This document shows positions 16,039 through 25,212 of a stretch of DNA of 37,809 nucleotides, one piece after another (within the stretch, counting starts at the first letter, position 1; every line of letters starts with the position of its first letter). The translations under genes were made by a program, and so were the position numbers. Origin of the DNA: an uncultured Lachnospiraceae bacterium (GTDB taxonomy: Bacteria > Bacillota > Clostridia > Lachnospirales > Lachnospiraceae); NCBI GenBank assembly GCA_947385425.1, contig CANDKY010000032.1, positions 1 to 37,809 of the forward strand, written 5' to 3'. The notes below the pieces were generated by a model, which saw only the letters and a list, made by a program, of their open reading frames with translations, ran no database searches and was not told the origin of the DNA.

Positions 16039-16119
16039 TAGACGGGGGAAGTAGGCGGAAGTCAGCAAAACAATATCGGGTGTTTGGCTGTCTTTCGTTA
16101 TGTCCGGAGGTGGAAGGTT

Positions 16120-17550
16120 ATGGAATGGAATAATGGCAATGCATTTCCTGTAGAAGATGCATTGGAGATGATCCTCATGTTTGACCGGAGAGGGTTTATA
16201 AGTTGTGCGAATGCAGCCGCCAGGACGAAGCTTGGATACGGGGAGGAGATCTGCGGGGAGCATATGAGCAGTATTTTCCCGGGTACATTTAAACAAGCCG
16301 GGGAGGAAAACGATGCGGACGGTATGGCTGACGGCGGTATCTGCAGCCTGATGGCTTACCGCAAGAATATGACCTGTTTTCCCGTGGAGGCGAAAATCAT
16401 AGGCGATGAGGAAGCCGGGATACGGATATGCATGATGAATGATCTGCTGGAGAAGGAATTTCTCAACAAAAAGATCGAACAGATGGAAGACGAGATACAG
16501 CAGGCTTCGAAAGTGAAGTCGGAATTTGTTGCGAATGTAACCCATGAGCTGCGTACCCCTGTCAACGGAATCCTCGGCAATGTAAGGGAACTTCTGGATC
16601 TTGAGACAGACAGCCGCAAGCTGCGTTCCCTGAACCTTATGGAACGCTGCTGTGAGGATATGCATAAGCTGATTAACAATATTCTGGATTTTTCAAAGCT
16701 GGATGCGGGGAAATTCGTCCTGGACCCCCAGAAATTCAATCTCCGTGAGATGCTTGATTACATAAAGTCCAACCACATTAACCGGATTACGGAAAAGGGG
16801 CTGGAATTTTTCATGACAATTTCGCCCCAGATTCCGGAGTTTGTGGTCGGGGATGAACTGCGGATTGTACAGATCCTGAATAATGTGCTTTCCAATGCAC
16901 AGAAGTTTACATCGGTGGGGAAGATTTCCCTGGAAATGCTGCCGACTGCGGTGATGGATGACAATGTGGAATTGTTTTTCATTGTAGTAGACACAGGGAT
17001 AGGTATAGATAAGGCGGATCAGGATAAGCTGTTTAAAAGTTTTTCGCAGGTTGACGCTTCCATATCAAGGCGGTTCGGAGGGACCGGGCTTGGTTTGAAT
17101 ATTTCCAGGCAGCTTGTAGAACTGATGGGCGGTAACATCGGCGTGGAAAGTGAGAAAAATAAAGGCACTACCGTTTCTTTTTCCATATGGGTACAGCTTC
17201 CGGAGGAAGAGAAGGAAGTTATGAACAGCCGGAAGGAAATCATTGAGGGAATGCTTCACAGGGAAGCGGAAAGCGAGACGGAGGAAGACGGCGCAAAACT
17301 GTATGGTACGGAAGCAAACAGGGAAGAATTAAAGAAGAATCTGTCAAAGCTGATTCTCTGTGTGGAAATGGAAAACTGGGAAAAAGCGGAAATGTTTATG
17401 GAAAGCATAAGACAGCTAACGGATGGCGCCCCGAGGGAAGTAAGCATGTCGGTGCTGCGGCTTAAGATGGCGGTGCAGAAAGAGAACTATGATAAAATTT
17501 CAGCGAATCTGGATAGCCTGAAGGCTGTGCTTAACATGGAGGAGGGGTGA
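16120..17550 (+). CDS. Soluble PAS-type histidine kinase with C-terminal helical module
   Basis: 476 residues with no transmembrane segment. Residues 10-110 look like a divergent PAS sensor (LEMILMFDRRGFISCANAAAR). A coiled stretch leads to the phosphotransfer helix NVTHELRTPVNGILG (phospho-His142), followed by an ATPase domain with LNNVLSNAQKF, DTGIGI (291-296) and GGTGLGLNIS. Residues 402-472 form an extra helical region with RLKMAV (447-452) that resembles the tail of the PocR kinase at 34240-36924. I chose ATG 16120 because GGAGGTGG (16105-16112) is 7 nt upstream; the earlier in-frame TTG 16084 lacks such a site. It lies between two HD-GYP regulators, which are its probable phosphorylation targets. 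Confidence 0.92.
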   Translation: MEWNNGNAFPVEDALEMILMFDRRGFISCANAAARTKLGYGEEICGEHMSSIFPGTFKQAGEENDADGMADGGICSLMAYRKNMTCFPVEAKIIGDEEAGIRICMMNDLLEKEFLNKKIEQMEDEIQQASKVKSEFVANVTHELRTPVNGILGNVRELLDLETDSRKLRSLNLMERCCEDMHKLINNILDFSKLDAGKFVLDPQKFNLREMLDYIKSNHINRITEKGLEFFMTISPQIPEFVVGDELRIVQILNNVLSNAQKFTSVGKISLEMLPTAVMDDNVELFFIVVDTGIGIDKADQDKLFKSFSQVDASISRRFGGTGLGLNISRQLVELMGGNIGVESEKNKGTTVSFSIWVQLPEEEKEVMNSRKEIIEGMLHREAESETEEDGAKLYGTEANREELKKNLSKLILCVEMENWEKAEMFMESIRQLTDGAPREVSMSVLRLKMAVQKENYDKISANLDSLKAVLNMEEG

Positions 17551-17551
17551 T

Positions 17552-18625
17552 ATGGCAGGAGCTGACAGGATATTAGGCAGGAGTAAGATCCTGATTGTGG
17601 ATGATGTGGAAACGAACCGGATGATTTTGGAGGATATTATCAGTGATATGGGTTGTCAGACGGTGCTGGCGGAGAGTGGGGTAGAAGCGCTGAAACTGTT
17701 TTATGAAGTCCACCCTTCGCTGGTGCTGACGGATATTTCCATGCCGCAGATGGACGGATACGAGCTGTGCAGGATTCTGAAAGCGGATCCGCAGAGCAGG
17801 GAGATTCCGGTTATTTTTATTTCTGCTTTTGACGACCCGAAGGATATTGTAAGGGGGTTTACCATAGGCGGGATTGATTATATTACGAAGCCTTTCATTC
17901 CGGAAGTGGTACAGTCACGGGTAGGCGTACATGTCCGCCTGTATGCGGCTAACCGGGAAATTACGGAAGCTAACAGGCGTCTGCAGGTTTCTGTCAACGC
18001 CCAGTTAAAACAGATGGAAGCGGAGAAGAAGAGTGTCCTGTATGCATTGGCCAATGTGGCGGCAAGGAATTCCTACCATGCGGAAGATTATATCGGGAGG
18101 CTGCAGTATGACTGCAGGATTTTGGCGCAGAGCATGCAGTTTTCCCCTGTATTTGAGTCGGAAATATCAGATACTTATATTGATACTATAGAACTGGCCT
18201 CCCCGTTATGTGATGTAGGCAATATAGGGATTCCGAAAGATATCCTGCAGAAGAAAGGGGAACTGTCCGGGGAGGAGCTCGCGGTACTGAGGAGCCATAC
18301 GGACATTGGCGCAAGGCTGCTGGCGGATTTGCAGGTATCCAGCGATTACAATGATTTCATCGGTATGTCTGTTGATATTGCCCGATCCCATCATGAAAAC
18401 TGGAACGGGACAGGGTATCCGGACGGATTGAAAGGAAATGAAATCCCTCTGGCAGCGCAGATTGTTTCGATTGTGAATATGTTCTGCGCACTGACGGAAA
18501 AGAGGAGTTTCCGGGAGGCGTACAGCAGGGAGGAAGCCGTTGAAATTATGAGGGAGGATGCGGAAAAGAAGTTCCATTCCGACATATTTAAAATTTTTTG
18601 CAAGGTACTGCGTCAGTTCCATTGA
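17552..18625 (+). CDS. Response regulator with degenerate HD-GYP domain
   Basis: 357 residues with the same architecture as the operon's first gene. The receiver looks intact: VDD (16-18), phospho-acceptor in LTDISMP (Asp61) and Lys113. In the HD-GYP domain several metal-site residues are replaced: the first His by Asp179 (AEDYIGRL), the HD motif His by Cys220 (PLCDVGN), and the distal Asp by Asn309 (IVNMFCAL). SHTDIG, SHHENWNGTGYP and the GYP triad remain. It is probably a non-hydrolysing c-di-GMP sensor or a phosphorylation-controlled binding protein. ATG follows the kinase stop by one nucleotide, so the two are translationally linked. Confidence 0.9.
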   Translation: MAGADRILGRSKILIVDDVETNRMILEDIISDMGCQTVLAESGVEALKLFYEVHPSLVLTDISMPQMDGYELCRILKADPQSREIPVIFISAFDDPKDIVRGFTIGGIDYITKPFIPEVVQSRVGVHVRLYAANREITEANRRLQVSVNAQLKQMEAEKKSVLYALANVAARNSYHAEDYIGRLQYDCRILAQSMQFSPVFESEISDTYIDTIELASPLCDVGNIGIPKDILQKKGELSGEELAVLRSHTDIGARLLADLQVSSDYNDFIGMSVDIARSHHENWNGTGYPDGLKGNEIPLAAQIVSIVNMFCALTEKRSFREAYSREEAVEIMREDAEKKFHSDIFKIFCKVLRQFH

Positions 18626-18662
18626 AAAAGGGACAGTGCGGGCGGGGGGAGGATGAGGGGTT

Positions 18663-19484
18663 TTGATCACAGATGAAGAATTTTTACGGATTGTCAGATA
18701 TTTAAAACCGCGTTACGGGCTGGATCTGGAACAGAAAAAGGTAATTGTAAACGGCAGGATGGAAAATTACATCAGAGCGGGCGGATGGGCGAATTTCGGC
18801 GCTTATATGGATGCCCTGGAGAGGGATGCAAGCGGAAAGCTGGAGTCTATACTGGTAAATATGCTGACAACCAACCATACGTATTTTATGAGGGAGTTTG
18901 AACATTTTGATTATTTCCGGAAAGTGGTCCTGCCCTGGCTGAAGGTAACGGAAGGGGCAAAGAGGGATTTGCATATCTGGTGCGGCGCGGCATCAACCGG
19001 GGAAGAACCGTATATGATTGCAATGGTACTCAGAGACTTCTTTGGTATGGAGCGTAATGACTGGGACACGAAAGTGCTGGCGACGGATGTATCGACGAAA
19101 GTACTGCAGAAAGCACTGGCAGGGATTTACACGGCAGAGCAGTTGAAACAGGTGCCGGAGCATTGGAAGAAAAGTTTTTTCCGGCTGGACAAAGCGAGTG
19201 GGCAGTATCAGGTAAAAGACGAACTTAAAAAGGAGGTTATATTCCGCCAGTTTAACCTGATGGATCCTTTTCCGTTTAAAAAGAAAATGCATACTATATT
19301 TTTGCGGAATGTTATGATATATTTTGATGAGAAGACAAAGGCGGAGCTTTTGCGGAAGGTGTATGACGTCCTGGTGCCCGGAGGATATCTGTTTATCGGG
19401 ATGACGGAAACCCTGGACAGGAATACAGTGCCGTTCCAGATTATCCAGCCGTCAATTTTCAGGAAGCAGGGAGGGAGTAATTGA
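18663..19484 (+). CDS. cheR: Chemotaxis protein methyltransferase CheR
   Basis: S-adenosylmethionine-dependent enzyme that methylates glutamates on chemoreceptors, opposing CheB. The N-terminal helical domain (about 1-75) is followed by the catalytic Rossmann domain with HIWCGAASTGEEPYMIAM (SAM motif, about 102-119), LATDVSTKVLQKA, and FLRNVMIYFD in the CheR signature region. The 273-residue length is normal. It starts at TTG 18663 just after GAGGGG (18655-18660). It is the first classical che gene of the operon and is followed by cheB after four nucleotides. Confidence 0.95.
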   Translation: MITDEEFLRIVRYLKPRYGLDLEQKKVIVNGRMENYIRAGGWANFGAYMDALERDASGKLESILVNMLTTNHTYFMREFEHFDYFRKVVLPWLKVTEGAKRDLHIWCGAASTGEEPYMIAMVLRDFFGMERNDWDTKVLATDVSTKVLQKALAGIYTAEQLKQVPEHWKKSFFRLDKASGQYQVKDELKKEVIFRQFNLMDPFPFKKKMHTIFLRNVMIYFDEKTKAELLRKVYDVLVPGGYLFIGMTETLDRNTVPFQIIQPSIFRKQGGSN

Positions 19485-19488
19485 ATGT

Positions 19489-20517
19489 ATGAATCCGATT
19501 AAAGTTTTGGTAGTGGATGATTCGATTGTATTCAGGGAGTTATTGGTACAGAGCCTGAGCAGGGATCCCTCTATCCGGGTTGTAGGGACGGCAAAGGATC
19601 CGTTTGAAGCCCGGGATGCTATTCTGAAGTACCATCCGGATGTTATGACTCTGGATGTAGAACTTCCGAGGATGAGCGGGATAGAGTTTCTGAGGAAACT
19701 GATGCCGCAGTATCCGTTGCCGGTAGTGGTGATCAGTGCGCTGAGCGATAAGGTGTTTGATGCCATGAATGCCGGGGCAGTGGATTTTGTGGCGAAACCT
19801 GCGATTGTGAGCAGATCGCAGTTAGAGGATTTTATCCAGAATGAGTTGCTGGTTAAAATCAAGATAGCTTCAACAGCGAAAATCAGCAATATTAAGAAGG
19901 CAGTCGCGGATACGGACAACGGGCATTTAACAACGGCGCATAAGAATCTGATTGTGGCGATCGGAGCTTCTACCGGAGGTACAGAGGCTATTTTTTCCGT
20001 AGTGAAGGATTATGGGGTGGATATTCCGGGAATCGTTATCGTGCAGCATATGCCGCCGGGATTTACACAGATGTATGCGAAGAGGCTGGATAATGAATGC
20101 CGTGTCCATGTGAAAGAGGCGCAGACAGGTGATCGCGTGATCCCGGGCCATGTGCTGATTGCACCCGGGGGAGACAGGCATATGCATCTGGTAAAAGTCG
20201 GGGAAGGGTATCAGGTGGAGATTAAGCCGGGGCCGAAAGTCAACGGGCATTGTCCGTCTGTCGATGTATTGTTTGATTCCGTGGCAAAGGCGGCAAGATC
20301 CAATGCAGTGGGAATTATCCTGACTGGGATGGGCGGTGATGGGGCGAAAGGCCTGTTGGCGATGCGCCGGGCAGGGGCAAGGACAATAGGGCAGGATGAA
20401 TCGACCTGTGTGGTTTATGGGATGCCCAAGGTGGCTTATGATATAGGGGCTGTGGAGTATCAGGAGAAATTAACGGATATTGCCAAAAGGACCTATGCAG
20501 TATTAAATAAAATGTAG
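19489..20517 (+). CDS. cheB: Chemotaxis-type protein-glutamate methylesterase CheB
   Basis: Removes receptor methyl groups (and deamidates glutamines in relatives) when phosphorylated by CheA. The receiver domain has VVDDS (8-12) and the phospho-acceptor in TLDVELP (Asp56), with Lys103. After a linker, the esterase domain shows the catalytic triad: Ser161 in GASTGG, His187 in QHMPPGFT and Asp284 in GMGGDGA. The 342-residue length is typical. GGGAGGGAG precedes ATG 19489, which lies four bases after the cheR stop. Confidence 0.96.
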   Translation: MNPIKVLVVDDSIVFRELLVQSLSRDPSIRVVGTAKDPFEARDAILKYHPDVMTLDVELPRMSGIEFLRKLMPQYPLPVVVISALSDKVFDAMNAGAVDFVAKPAIVSRSQLEDFIQNELLVKIKIASTAKISNIKKAVADTDNGHLTTAHKNLIVAIGASTGGTEAIFSVVKDYGVDIPGIVIVQHMPPGFTQMYAKRLDNECRVHVKEAQTGDRVIPGHVLIAPGGDRHMHLVKVGEGYQVEIKPGPKVNGHCPSVDVLFDSVAKAARSNAVGIILTGMGGDGAKGLLAMRRAGARTIGQDESTCVVYGMPKVAYDIGAVEYQEKLTDIAKRTYAVLNKM

Positions 20518-20529
20518 AGGAGAGAAAGT

Positions 20530-20922
20530 ATGAAAATTTTATTGGCGGAAGATGATTTTGTTACAAGGAAATTTATGGTTAATTTCTTGTCGAAGTACGG
20601 CGAGTGCGATGTTACGGTGGACGGTATGGAAGCCGTGGATGCATTTATGATGGCGCTGGAGGATGATGAGCCTTATGACTTGGTATGCCTGGATATCATG
20701 ATGCCGGTTATGGATGGCTATCAGGCGCTGGTAGGTATCCGCAACCTGGAGAAGCAGCGGAACGTTCCGGAGGATAAGGCGGCAAAGGTCATCATGACAA
20801 CAGCCCTGAATGAGGAGCGGAATGTCAATATGGCATTTGAATTAGGATGTACGATTTATTCCGGAAAGCCGATTGATCAGGACAGATTCGAACAGGCGTT
20901 AAAGAAAACGGGTCTGCTGTAG
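20530..20922 (+). CDS. cheY: CheY-like single-domain response regulator
   Basis: A stand-alone receiver of 130 residues with no output domain. It has AEDD (6-9), the phospho-acceptor in CLDIMMP (Asp55), the switch MTT (89-91) and the conserved lysine in SGKPID (Lys113). Position between cheB and cheA fits the diffusible output of this pathway. Its target is unknown because no motor gene is in the window; a phosphate-sink role is also possible. The intercistronic gap to cheA contains a long hairpin. Confidence 0.92.
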   Translation: MKILLAEDDFVTRKFMVNFLSKYGECDVTVDGMEAVDAFMMALEDDEPYDLVCLDIMMPVMDGYQALVGIRNLEKQRNVPEDKAAKVIMTTALNEERNVNMAFELGCTIYSGKPIDQDRFEQALKKTGLL

Positions 20923-20925
20923 ACA

Positions 20926-20969
20926 GCATGGAAGAATTTCATAATCGGGATTATAAAGTTCCTCCATGC
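20926..20969 (+). other. Intercistronic hairpin between cheY and cheA
   Basis: The arms 20926-20946 and 20949-20969 pair over about 21 positions with two mismatches and one G-U. The outer GCATGGA pairs with TCCATGC and the inner ATAATC with GATTAT. No T-run follows, so it is unlikely to terminate; mRNA processing or stability is more plausible. The cheA ribosome binding site lies just downstream. Confidence 0.5.
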
Positions 20970-20996
20970 GGAGAATAAACAGGAAAGGAGAAGTAT

Positions 20997-23171
20997 ATGG
21001 CTGAGGAATTTAATACAGAAGGCATGTTGGATATGTACCTGTTTGAAAACGAACAGCTATTGGAACAGCTTCAGGAAAGGGTTTTGGAACAGAAGGATTC
21101 GGACTGCTTCGATGAAGAAAGCATTAATGAAATCTTCCGCACCATGCATACCATCAAGGGCTCTTCCGGTATTATGATGTTTGATAATATAACGGCAATA
21201 TCCCATAAGCTGGAAGATGTCTTTTTCTACCTGCGTGAATCGCATCCTGAGAACGTACCGCATTTGGAGCTGGTGGAGCATGTATTAACGGTAGAGGACT
21301 TTATCAGCGGGGAAATGGATAAAATACGCAACGGAGATTCACCGGACGGTGAGCCGGCGGAGATTATTGCGGAACTGGATAAATTTTTGGAGAAGATCAA
21401 GGGGGGCGGAGGAAAGACAGGGGAAACGGGAAAGCCGGTGCCAGAAAATGTACATGAGGAGCCAAAGCATTTCTATATTGCGCCTGTAGCCAGTAGCGCG
21501 AGCCGTTTTTATAAGATTTATATTACCTTTTTCCCGGATACGGAGATGGCGAATGTGCATGCGTATAAAGCCGTATATGCCCTTAAGGAAATTGCAGAGG
21601 ATTTATTGTACTCGCCGGAAGACATCATTTCGGATCCGGACAGCGCGCAGGCGATCGTAAAAGACGGGTTCCGGATTTTGCTGCAGTCACAGTCAGACGA
21701 AGAGGAAATCCGGAATCTGATCGGGGTAGGGTATGATATTGAATCGGTAGATGTTTTTGAATGTAAAGCAAATGAGTTTTTGCAGGGATTTGATTTCGGG
21801 GAGCCGGAATTGAAGATTGACCTGGAGTCAAGCGTAGAGGATATTGAGGCGAAAGTCAAGGCGGCCATTGACCAGAGCAGCCAGGAGGACGATGCTGCGG
21901 AGAAACCGAAAGAGAAGCCGAAGATGGCTCCCGGTGATTTCGTTATTAAGTCTAAAGAACCGGGCAAGAAAAAACAGTTGGCAAAGGATAAGCCGAAAAC
22001 GGAAAAAGCATCCTTTATCAGTGTCAATGTAAGCAAGATGGATCAGCTTATGGATCTGATCGGGGAACTGGTTATTTCGGAATCGGTAGTGCTGCAAAAT
22101 CCGGATTTGAAGGTGCCGGGGCTGAACCTGACAAACTTCAATAAGGCAGCGGCCCAGATGTCAAAGATTTCCACGGATCTGCAGAATGTCATTATGTCCA
22201 TGCGTATGGTGCCGCTGACCAATATTTTCCAGAAAATGAACCGTATTGTATTCGATGTGTCCAGAAAGCTGGGCAAAGATGTTGATTTTGAGATGGTCGG
22301 CGAACATACGGAAGTGGATAAGAACATTATAGAGCATATTTCAGATCCTTTGATGCATTTGGTAAGGAATGCCGTGGATCATGGAATAGAAACAAAGGAA
22401 GAGCGCGAAGCCAGCGGCAAAACGGAAAAGGCTAAAATTACTTTGTCGGCAAGGACGGAAGCCGGTAAGGTATGGATCAGTGTAGCGGATAACGGAACCG
22501 GCCTTAACCGCGAAAAAATTATGGCGAAGGCTAAGAAGCAGGGGTTGCTTACCGATGGGAAACCGGAATCTGCCTACAGCGATAAAGAAGTATACCAGTT
22601 TATTACATTGCCCGGATTTTCCACGAACGAGCAGGTTACGGAATATTCCGGCCGCGGTGTCGGGATGGATGTGGTAGTGCAGAATATCCAGGCCATCGGC
22701 GGTGTGCTGGATATTGAGAGCGAACCGGGATACGGCTCAACGATGAGCCTGAAAATCCCGTTGACTCTTGCAATTATTGACGGGATTGTAATGGAAACCG
22801 GGGATTCTTCTTTTGTAATGGAAACCGGTGTGATAAAACAGTTCTTCAGCGTGAAGGAAGATATGATGATTCATGAGCCTGACGGGGATGAATACGTAAT
22901 GATACGCGGAGAATGCTATCCGGTTATCCGGCTGGGAAAATGGTATGGATTGGATAATTACCAGACTTCCATAGAGAACGGGATGATGCTGATACTGGAA
23001 GTAGACAGCAGGACGCTCTGCCTGTTTGTGGATAAGCTGATCGGCAAGCAGGAGATTGTTGTAAAACCGATTCCGCCTTATATCAAGAAGATCAAGGGAC
23101 TTTCGGGCTGTACGCAGTTAGGCGACGGAAGCATTGCATTAATTTTGGATCCGGGCGGATTAGTGGATTAA
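20997..23171 (+). CDS. cheA: Chemotaxis-type histidine kinase CheA
   Basis: Central kinase of the chemosensory array, 724 residues with all five standard regions. P1 (Hpt) carries FRTMHTIKGSSGIM with phospho-His51. A P2-like docking region lies at about 160-265. P3, the dimerisation helices, contains MDQLMDLIGELVISES and MSMRMVPLTNIFQKM. The P4 ATPase has HLVRNAVDHGIE, ADNGTGLN and GRGVGMDVV. The P5 CheW-like domain has LAIIDGIVMETG and ends LILDPGGLVD. It should form arrays with CheW and the receptor and phosphorylate CheY and CheB. AGGAAAGGAG lies just before ATG 20997. Confidence 0.96.
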   Translation: MAEEFNTEGMLDMYLFENEQLLEQLQERVLEQKDSDCFDEESINEIFRTMHTIKGSSGIMMFDNITAISHKLEDVFFYLRESHPENVPHLELVEHVLTVEDFISGEMDKIRNGDSPDGEPAEIIAELDKFLEKIKGGGGKTGETGKPVPENVHEEPKHFYIAPVASSASRFYKIYITFFPDTEMANVHAYKAVYALKEIAEDLLYSPEDIISDPDSAQAIVKDGFRILLQSQSDEEEIRNLIGVGYDIESVDVFECKANEFLQGFDFGEPELKIDLESSVEDIEAKVKAAIDQSSQEDDAAEKPKEKPKMAPGDFVIKSKEPGKKKQLAKDKPKTEKASFISVNVSKMDQLMDLIGELVISESVVLQNPDLKVPGLNLTNFNKAAAQMSKISTDLQNVIMSMRMVPLTNIFQKMNRIVFDVSRKLGKDVDFEMVGEHTEVDKNIIEHISDPLMHLVRNAVDHGIETKEEREASGKTEKAKITLSARTEAGKVWISVADNGTGLNREKIMAKAKKQGLLTDGKPESAYSDKEVYQFITLPGFSTNEQVTEYSGRGVGMDVVVQNIQAIGGVLDIESEPGYGSTMSLKIPLTLAIIDGIVMETGDSSFVMETGVIKQFFSVKEDMMIHEPDGDEYVMIRGECYPVIRLGKWYGLDNYQTSIENGMMLILEVDSRTLCLFVDKLIGKQEIVVKPIPPYIKKIKGLSGCTQLGDGSIALILDPGGLVD

Positions 23172-23195
23172 TTTTAAGAAAGGAAAAGGACCGAT

Positions 23196-23741
23196 ATGGA
23201 GGAAACGAGTGGATTAAAGAGACTGGATGAAGATTTAAAAGCCGTTTCTGATGAGCGGGATGCCCAAAAGGGGAAATATATGACTTTCAAATCCGGGAAT
23301 GAGTATTATGGGCTTAAAATCCAGTATGTAAATGAAATTATTGGATTTCAGGCAATTACGCCCGTACCGGAGACGGAGGAATATATTAAGGGGCTGATCA
23401 ATCTGAGGGGCAAGATTATCCCGGTTATCGATGTGCGGCTCAGGTTTGGCCAGGAGCCTTTTGAGTACAATGACAGGACCTGTATTATTGTGATCAGCGT
23501 AAAAACTACGGTTGTGGGGTTGATTGTAGAGAAAATCGCAGAGGTTGTGGAGATTAAAGAGGAAAATATTTTACCGCCGCCTACGCTGGGGCGTACAGAT
23601 AAAACACAGAATAAGTATATTTATGGCATTGGTAAAGCCGGCGGGGCTGTGAAGCTTTTGCTGGATCCGGATAAACTCTTAAATGACACCGATATGTCGA
23701 TGATAGAACAGGGGAATGATGTGTTGAATGAGGAAGAATGA
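23196..23741 (+). CDS. cheW: Chemotaxis coupling protein CheW
   Basis: Adaptor that links receptors to CheA, 181 residues. CheW-domain motifs: [22 protein letters not shown] (near 28-49), [31 protein letters not shown] (split around 54-84) and the C-terminal ILPPPTLG region with [10 protein letters not shown] slightly extended, charged N-terminus precedes the domain. It follows cheA by 24 nt, and its stop overlaps an ATG at 23738 near the receptor gene start. Confidence 0.96.
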   Translation: MEETSGLKRLDEDLKAVSDERDAQKGKYMTFKSGNEYYGLKIQYVNEIIGFQAITPVPETEEYIKGLINLRGKIIPVIDVRLRFGQEPFEYNDRTCIIVISVKTTVVGLIVEKIAEVVEIKEENILPPPTLGRTDKTQNKYIYGIGKAGGAVKLLLDPDKLLNDTDMSMIEQGNDVLNEEE

Positions 23742-23752
23742 GAGGTAAGAGT

Positions 23753-25120
23753 ATGAAAAATATGAAAATGAAAACAAAATTAATAATAGGGTTCCTGATT
23801 CCGATTGTGATTATGGTCTTTAATATCTTATTCGGCAACATTACTACGAAGCATGCAGCAGGGCTTGTAAATGATCCTGCTGCCCAGGAAAGATATGTAT
23901 TGGAGACGAATATCATTACGGTGGTTCTGGCTGTAGTATCTGTAGTCGTCACATTTATGATTGCGGTTGCTTTAATCAGGGTAATCGAAAGGAGTGTGAA
24001 ACAGTTATCGGATGCGGCAAAAGAGATAGCAGCCGGCAAGGTTGATATTCATATGGTGAAATATAATAATGATGAATTCGGTGATTTGGTGGATGAATAT
24101 ACGGCAGTTATCGAAAATATCAAGTCTCAGGCTCATATCGCTGAGGAAGTGGCAGGCGGTAATCTGACCATCAAGGTAGCGCCGAAGTCTGCGGAGGACG
24201 TATTGGGAAATTCCCTGAAGAAACTGGTAGACGATAATTTCCATGCACTTTCCAATATCAGTGATGCCGGTTCCCAGGTAACTATCGGGGCGGCGCAGGT
24301 GGCAAGCGCAAGCCAGGCATTGGCCCAGGGGTCTACGGAGCAGGCGAGCGCAATTCAGGAGATCACAGCATCTATCAGCGAGATCGCTGAGAAGACGAAA
24401 CAGAACGCGGAACAGGCGAATGATACAAACCGCCTTATGTCAGAAGTGATTGACAATGTGCAGAAAGGTAACGTGCAGATGCAGGATATGATGTCTGCGA
24501 TGCAGGACATCAATAAGTCTTCCGAAAGTATTTCCAAGATAATCAAGGTAATTGATGATATTGCATTCCAGACAAATATCCTGGCCCTGAATGCGGCAGT
24601 GGAAGCGGCAAGGGCCGGTGAAGCAGGAAAGGGTTTTGCTGTAGTGGCGGAGGAAGTAAGAAGCCTTGCCGCTAAGAGTGCGGCAGCGGCAGCAGAGACA
24701 GCAGAGCTGATTGAGGATTCTATCGGCAAAGTGAGCGTTGGTTCGGGCATAGCAGACGATACGGCGAAGGCGCTGGAAAAGATCAGCAATACGGCTGTTC
24801 AGTGCGACAGCCAGATTAAGGGTATTGCGGATTCTTCGAATTATCAGGCGACGGCAGTGGCGCAGATTGAGCAGGCCATTGCACAGGTATCACAGGTAGT
24901 ACAGACTAATTCGGCAACCAGCGAACAGTGTGCGGCGGCCAGCGAAGAACTGTCCAACCAGGCAACAAGGATGCGGGATTTGCTTTCCATCTATAACCTT
25001 GGGGCAGGAAACAGCCGTTCTTCAGGCAGTGTGGACAGCGGTTCCTATTCATCTGCCCCGAGCAGGCCGAATGCGAATGAACAGATCATTTCTCTCGGGG
25101 AAGGGTTTGGAAAGTATTAA
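23753..25120 (+). CDS. Methyl-accepting chemotaxis-type receptor with minimal external loop
   Basis: About 455 residues. Two transmembrane segments (about 9-29 and 54-76) enclose only about 24 external residues, too few for a ligand-binding domain. Two HAMP-like segments follow (about 77-130 and 130-165), then a full cytoplasmic signalling domain with the hairpin tip [20 protein letters not shown] and conserved [15 protein letters not shown]. The C-terminus ends in a Ser/Gly/Asn-rich tail without an NWETF-like CheR tether. It may sense membrane state, a cytoplasmic cue or a partner protein. I chose ATG 23753, preceded by AGAGGTAAG (23741-23749), over the overlapping ATG 23738. It is the last gene before the operon terminator. 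Confidence 0.93.
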   Translation: MKNMKMKTKLIIGFLIPIVIMVFNILFGNITTKHAAGLVNDPAAQERYVLETNIITVVLAVVSVVVTFMIAVALIRVIERSVKQLSDAAKEIAAGKVDIHMVKYNNDEFGDLVDEYTAVIENIKSQAHIAEEVAGGNLTIKVAPKSAEDVLGNSLKKLVDDNFHALSNISDAGSQVTIGAAQVASASQALAQGSTEQASAIQEITASISEIAEKTKQNAEQANDTNRLMSEVIDNVQKGNVQMQDMMSAMQDINKSSESISKIIKVIDDIAFQTNILALNAAVEAARAGEAGKGFAVVAEEVRSLAAKSAAAAAETAELIEDSIGKVSVGSGIADDTAKALEKISNTAVQCDSQIKGIADSSNYQATAVAQIEQAIAQVSQVVQTNSATSEQCAAASEELSNQATRMRDLLSIYNLGAGNSRSSGSVDSGSYSSAPSRPNANEQIISLGEGFGKY

Positions 25121-25170
25121 TGCAGGAGCTATTCCGTATTGTTTTCAGATACGGACAGAATAAGAGTAAA

Positions 25171-25206
25171 ATGCAGCCGGCAGGAAGGGAGCCGGCTGTA
25201 TTTTTA
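25171..25206 (+). terminator. Rho-independent terminator of the chemosensory operon
   Basis: CAGCCGGC (25174-25181) pairs perfectly with GCCGGCTG (25191-25198), extendable by three more pairs, around a 9-nt loop. TATTTTTAT follows. It lies 50 bp after the receptor stop codon. Confidence 0.9.
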
Positions 25207-25212
25207 TGCACA

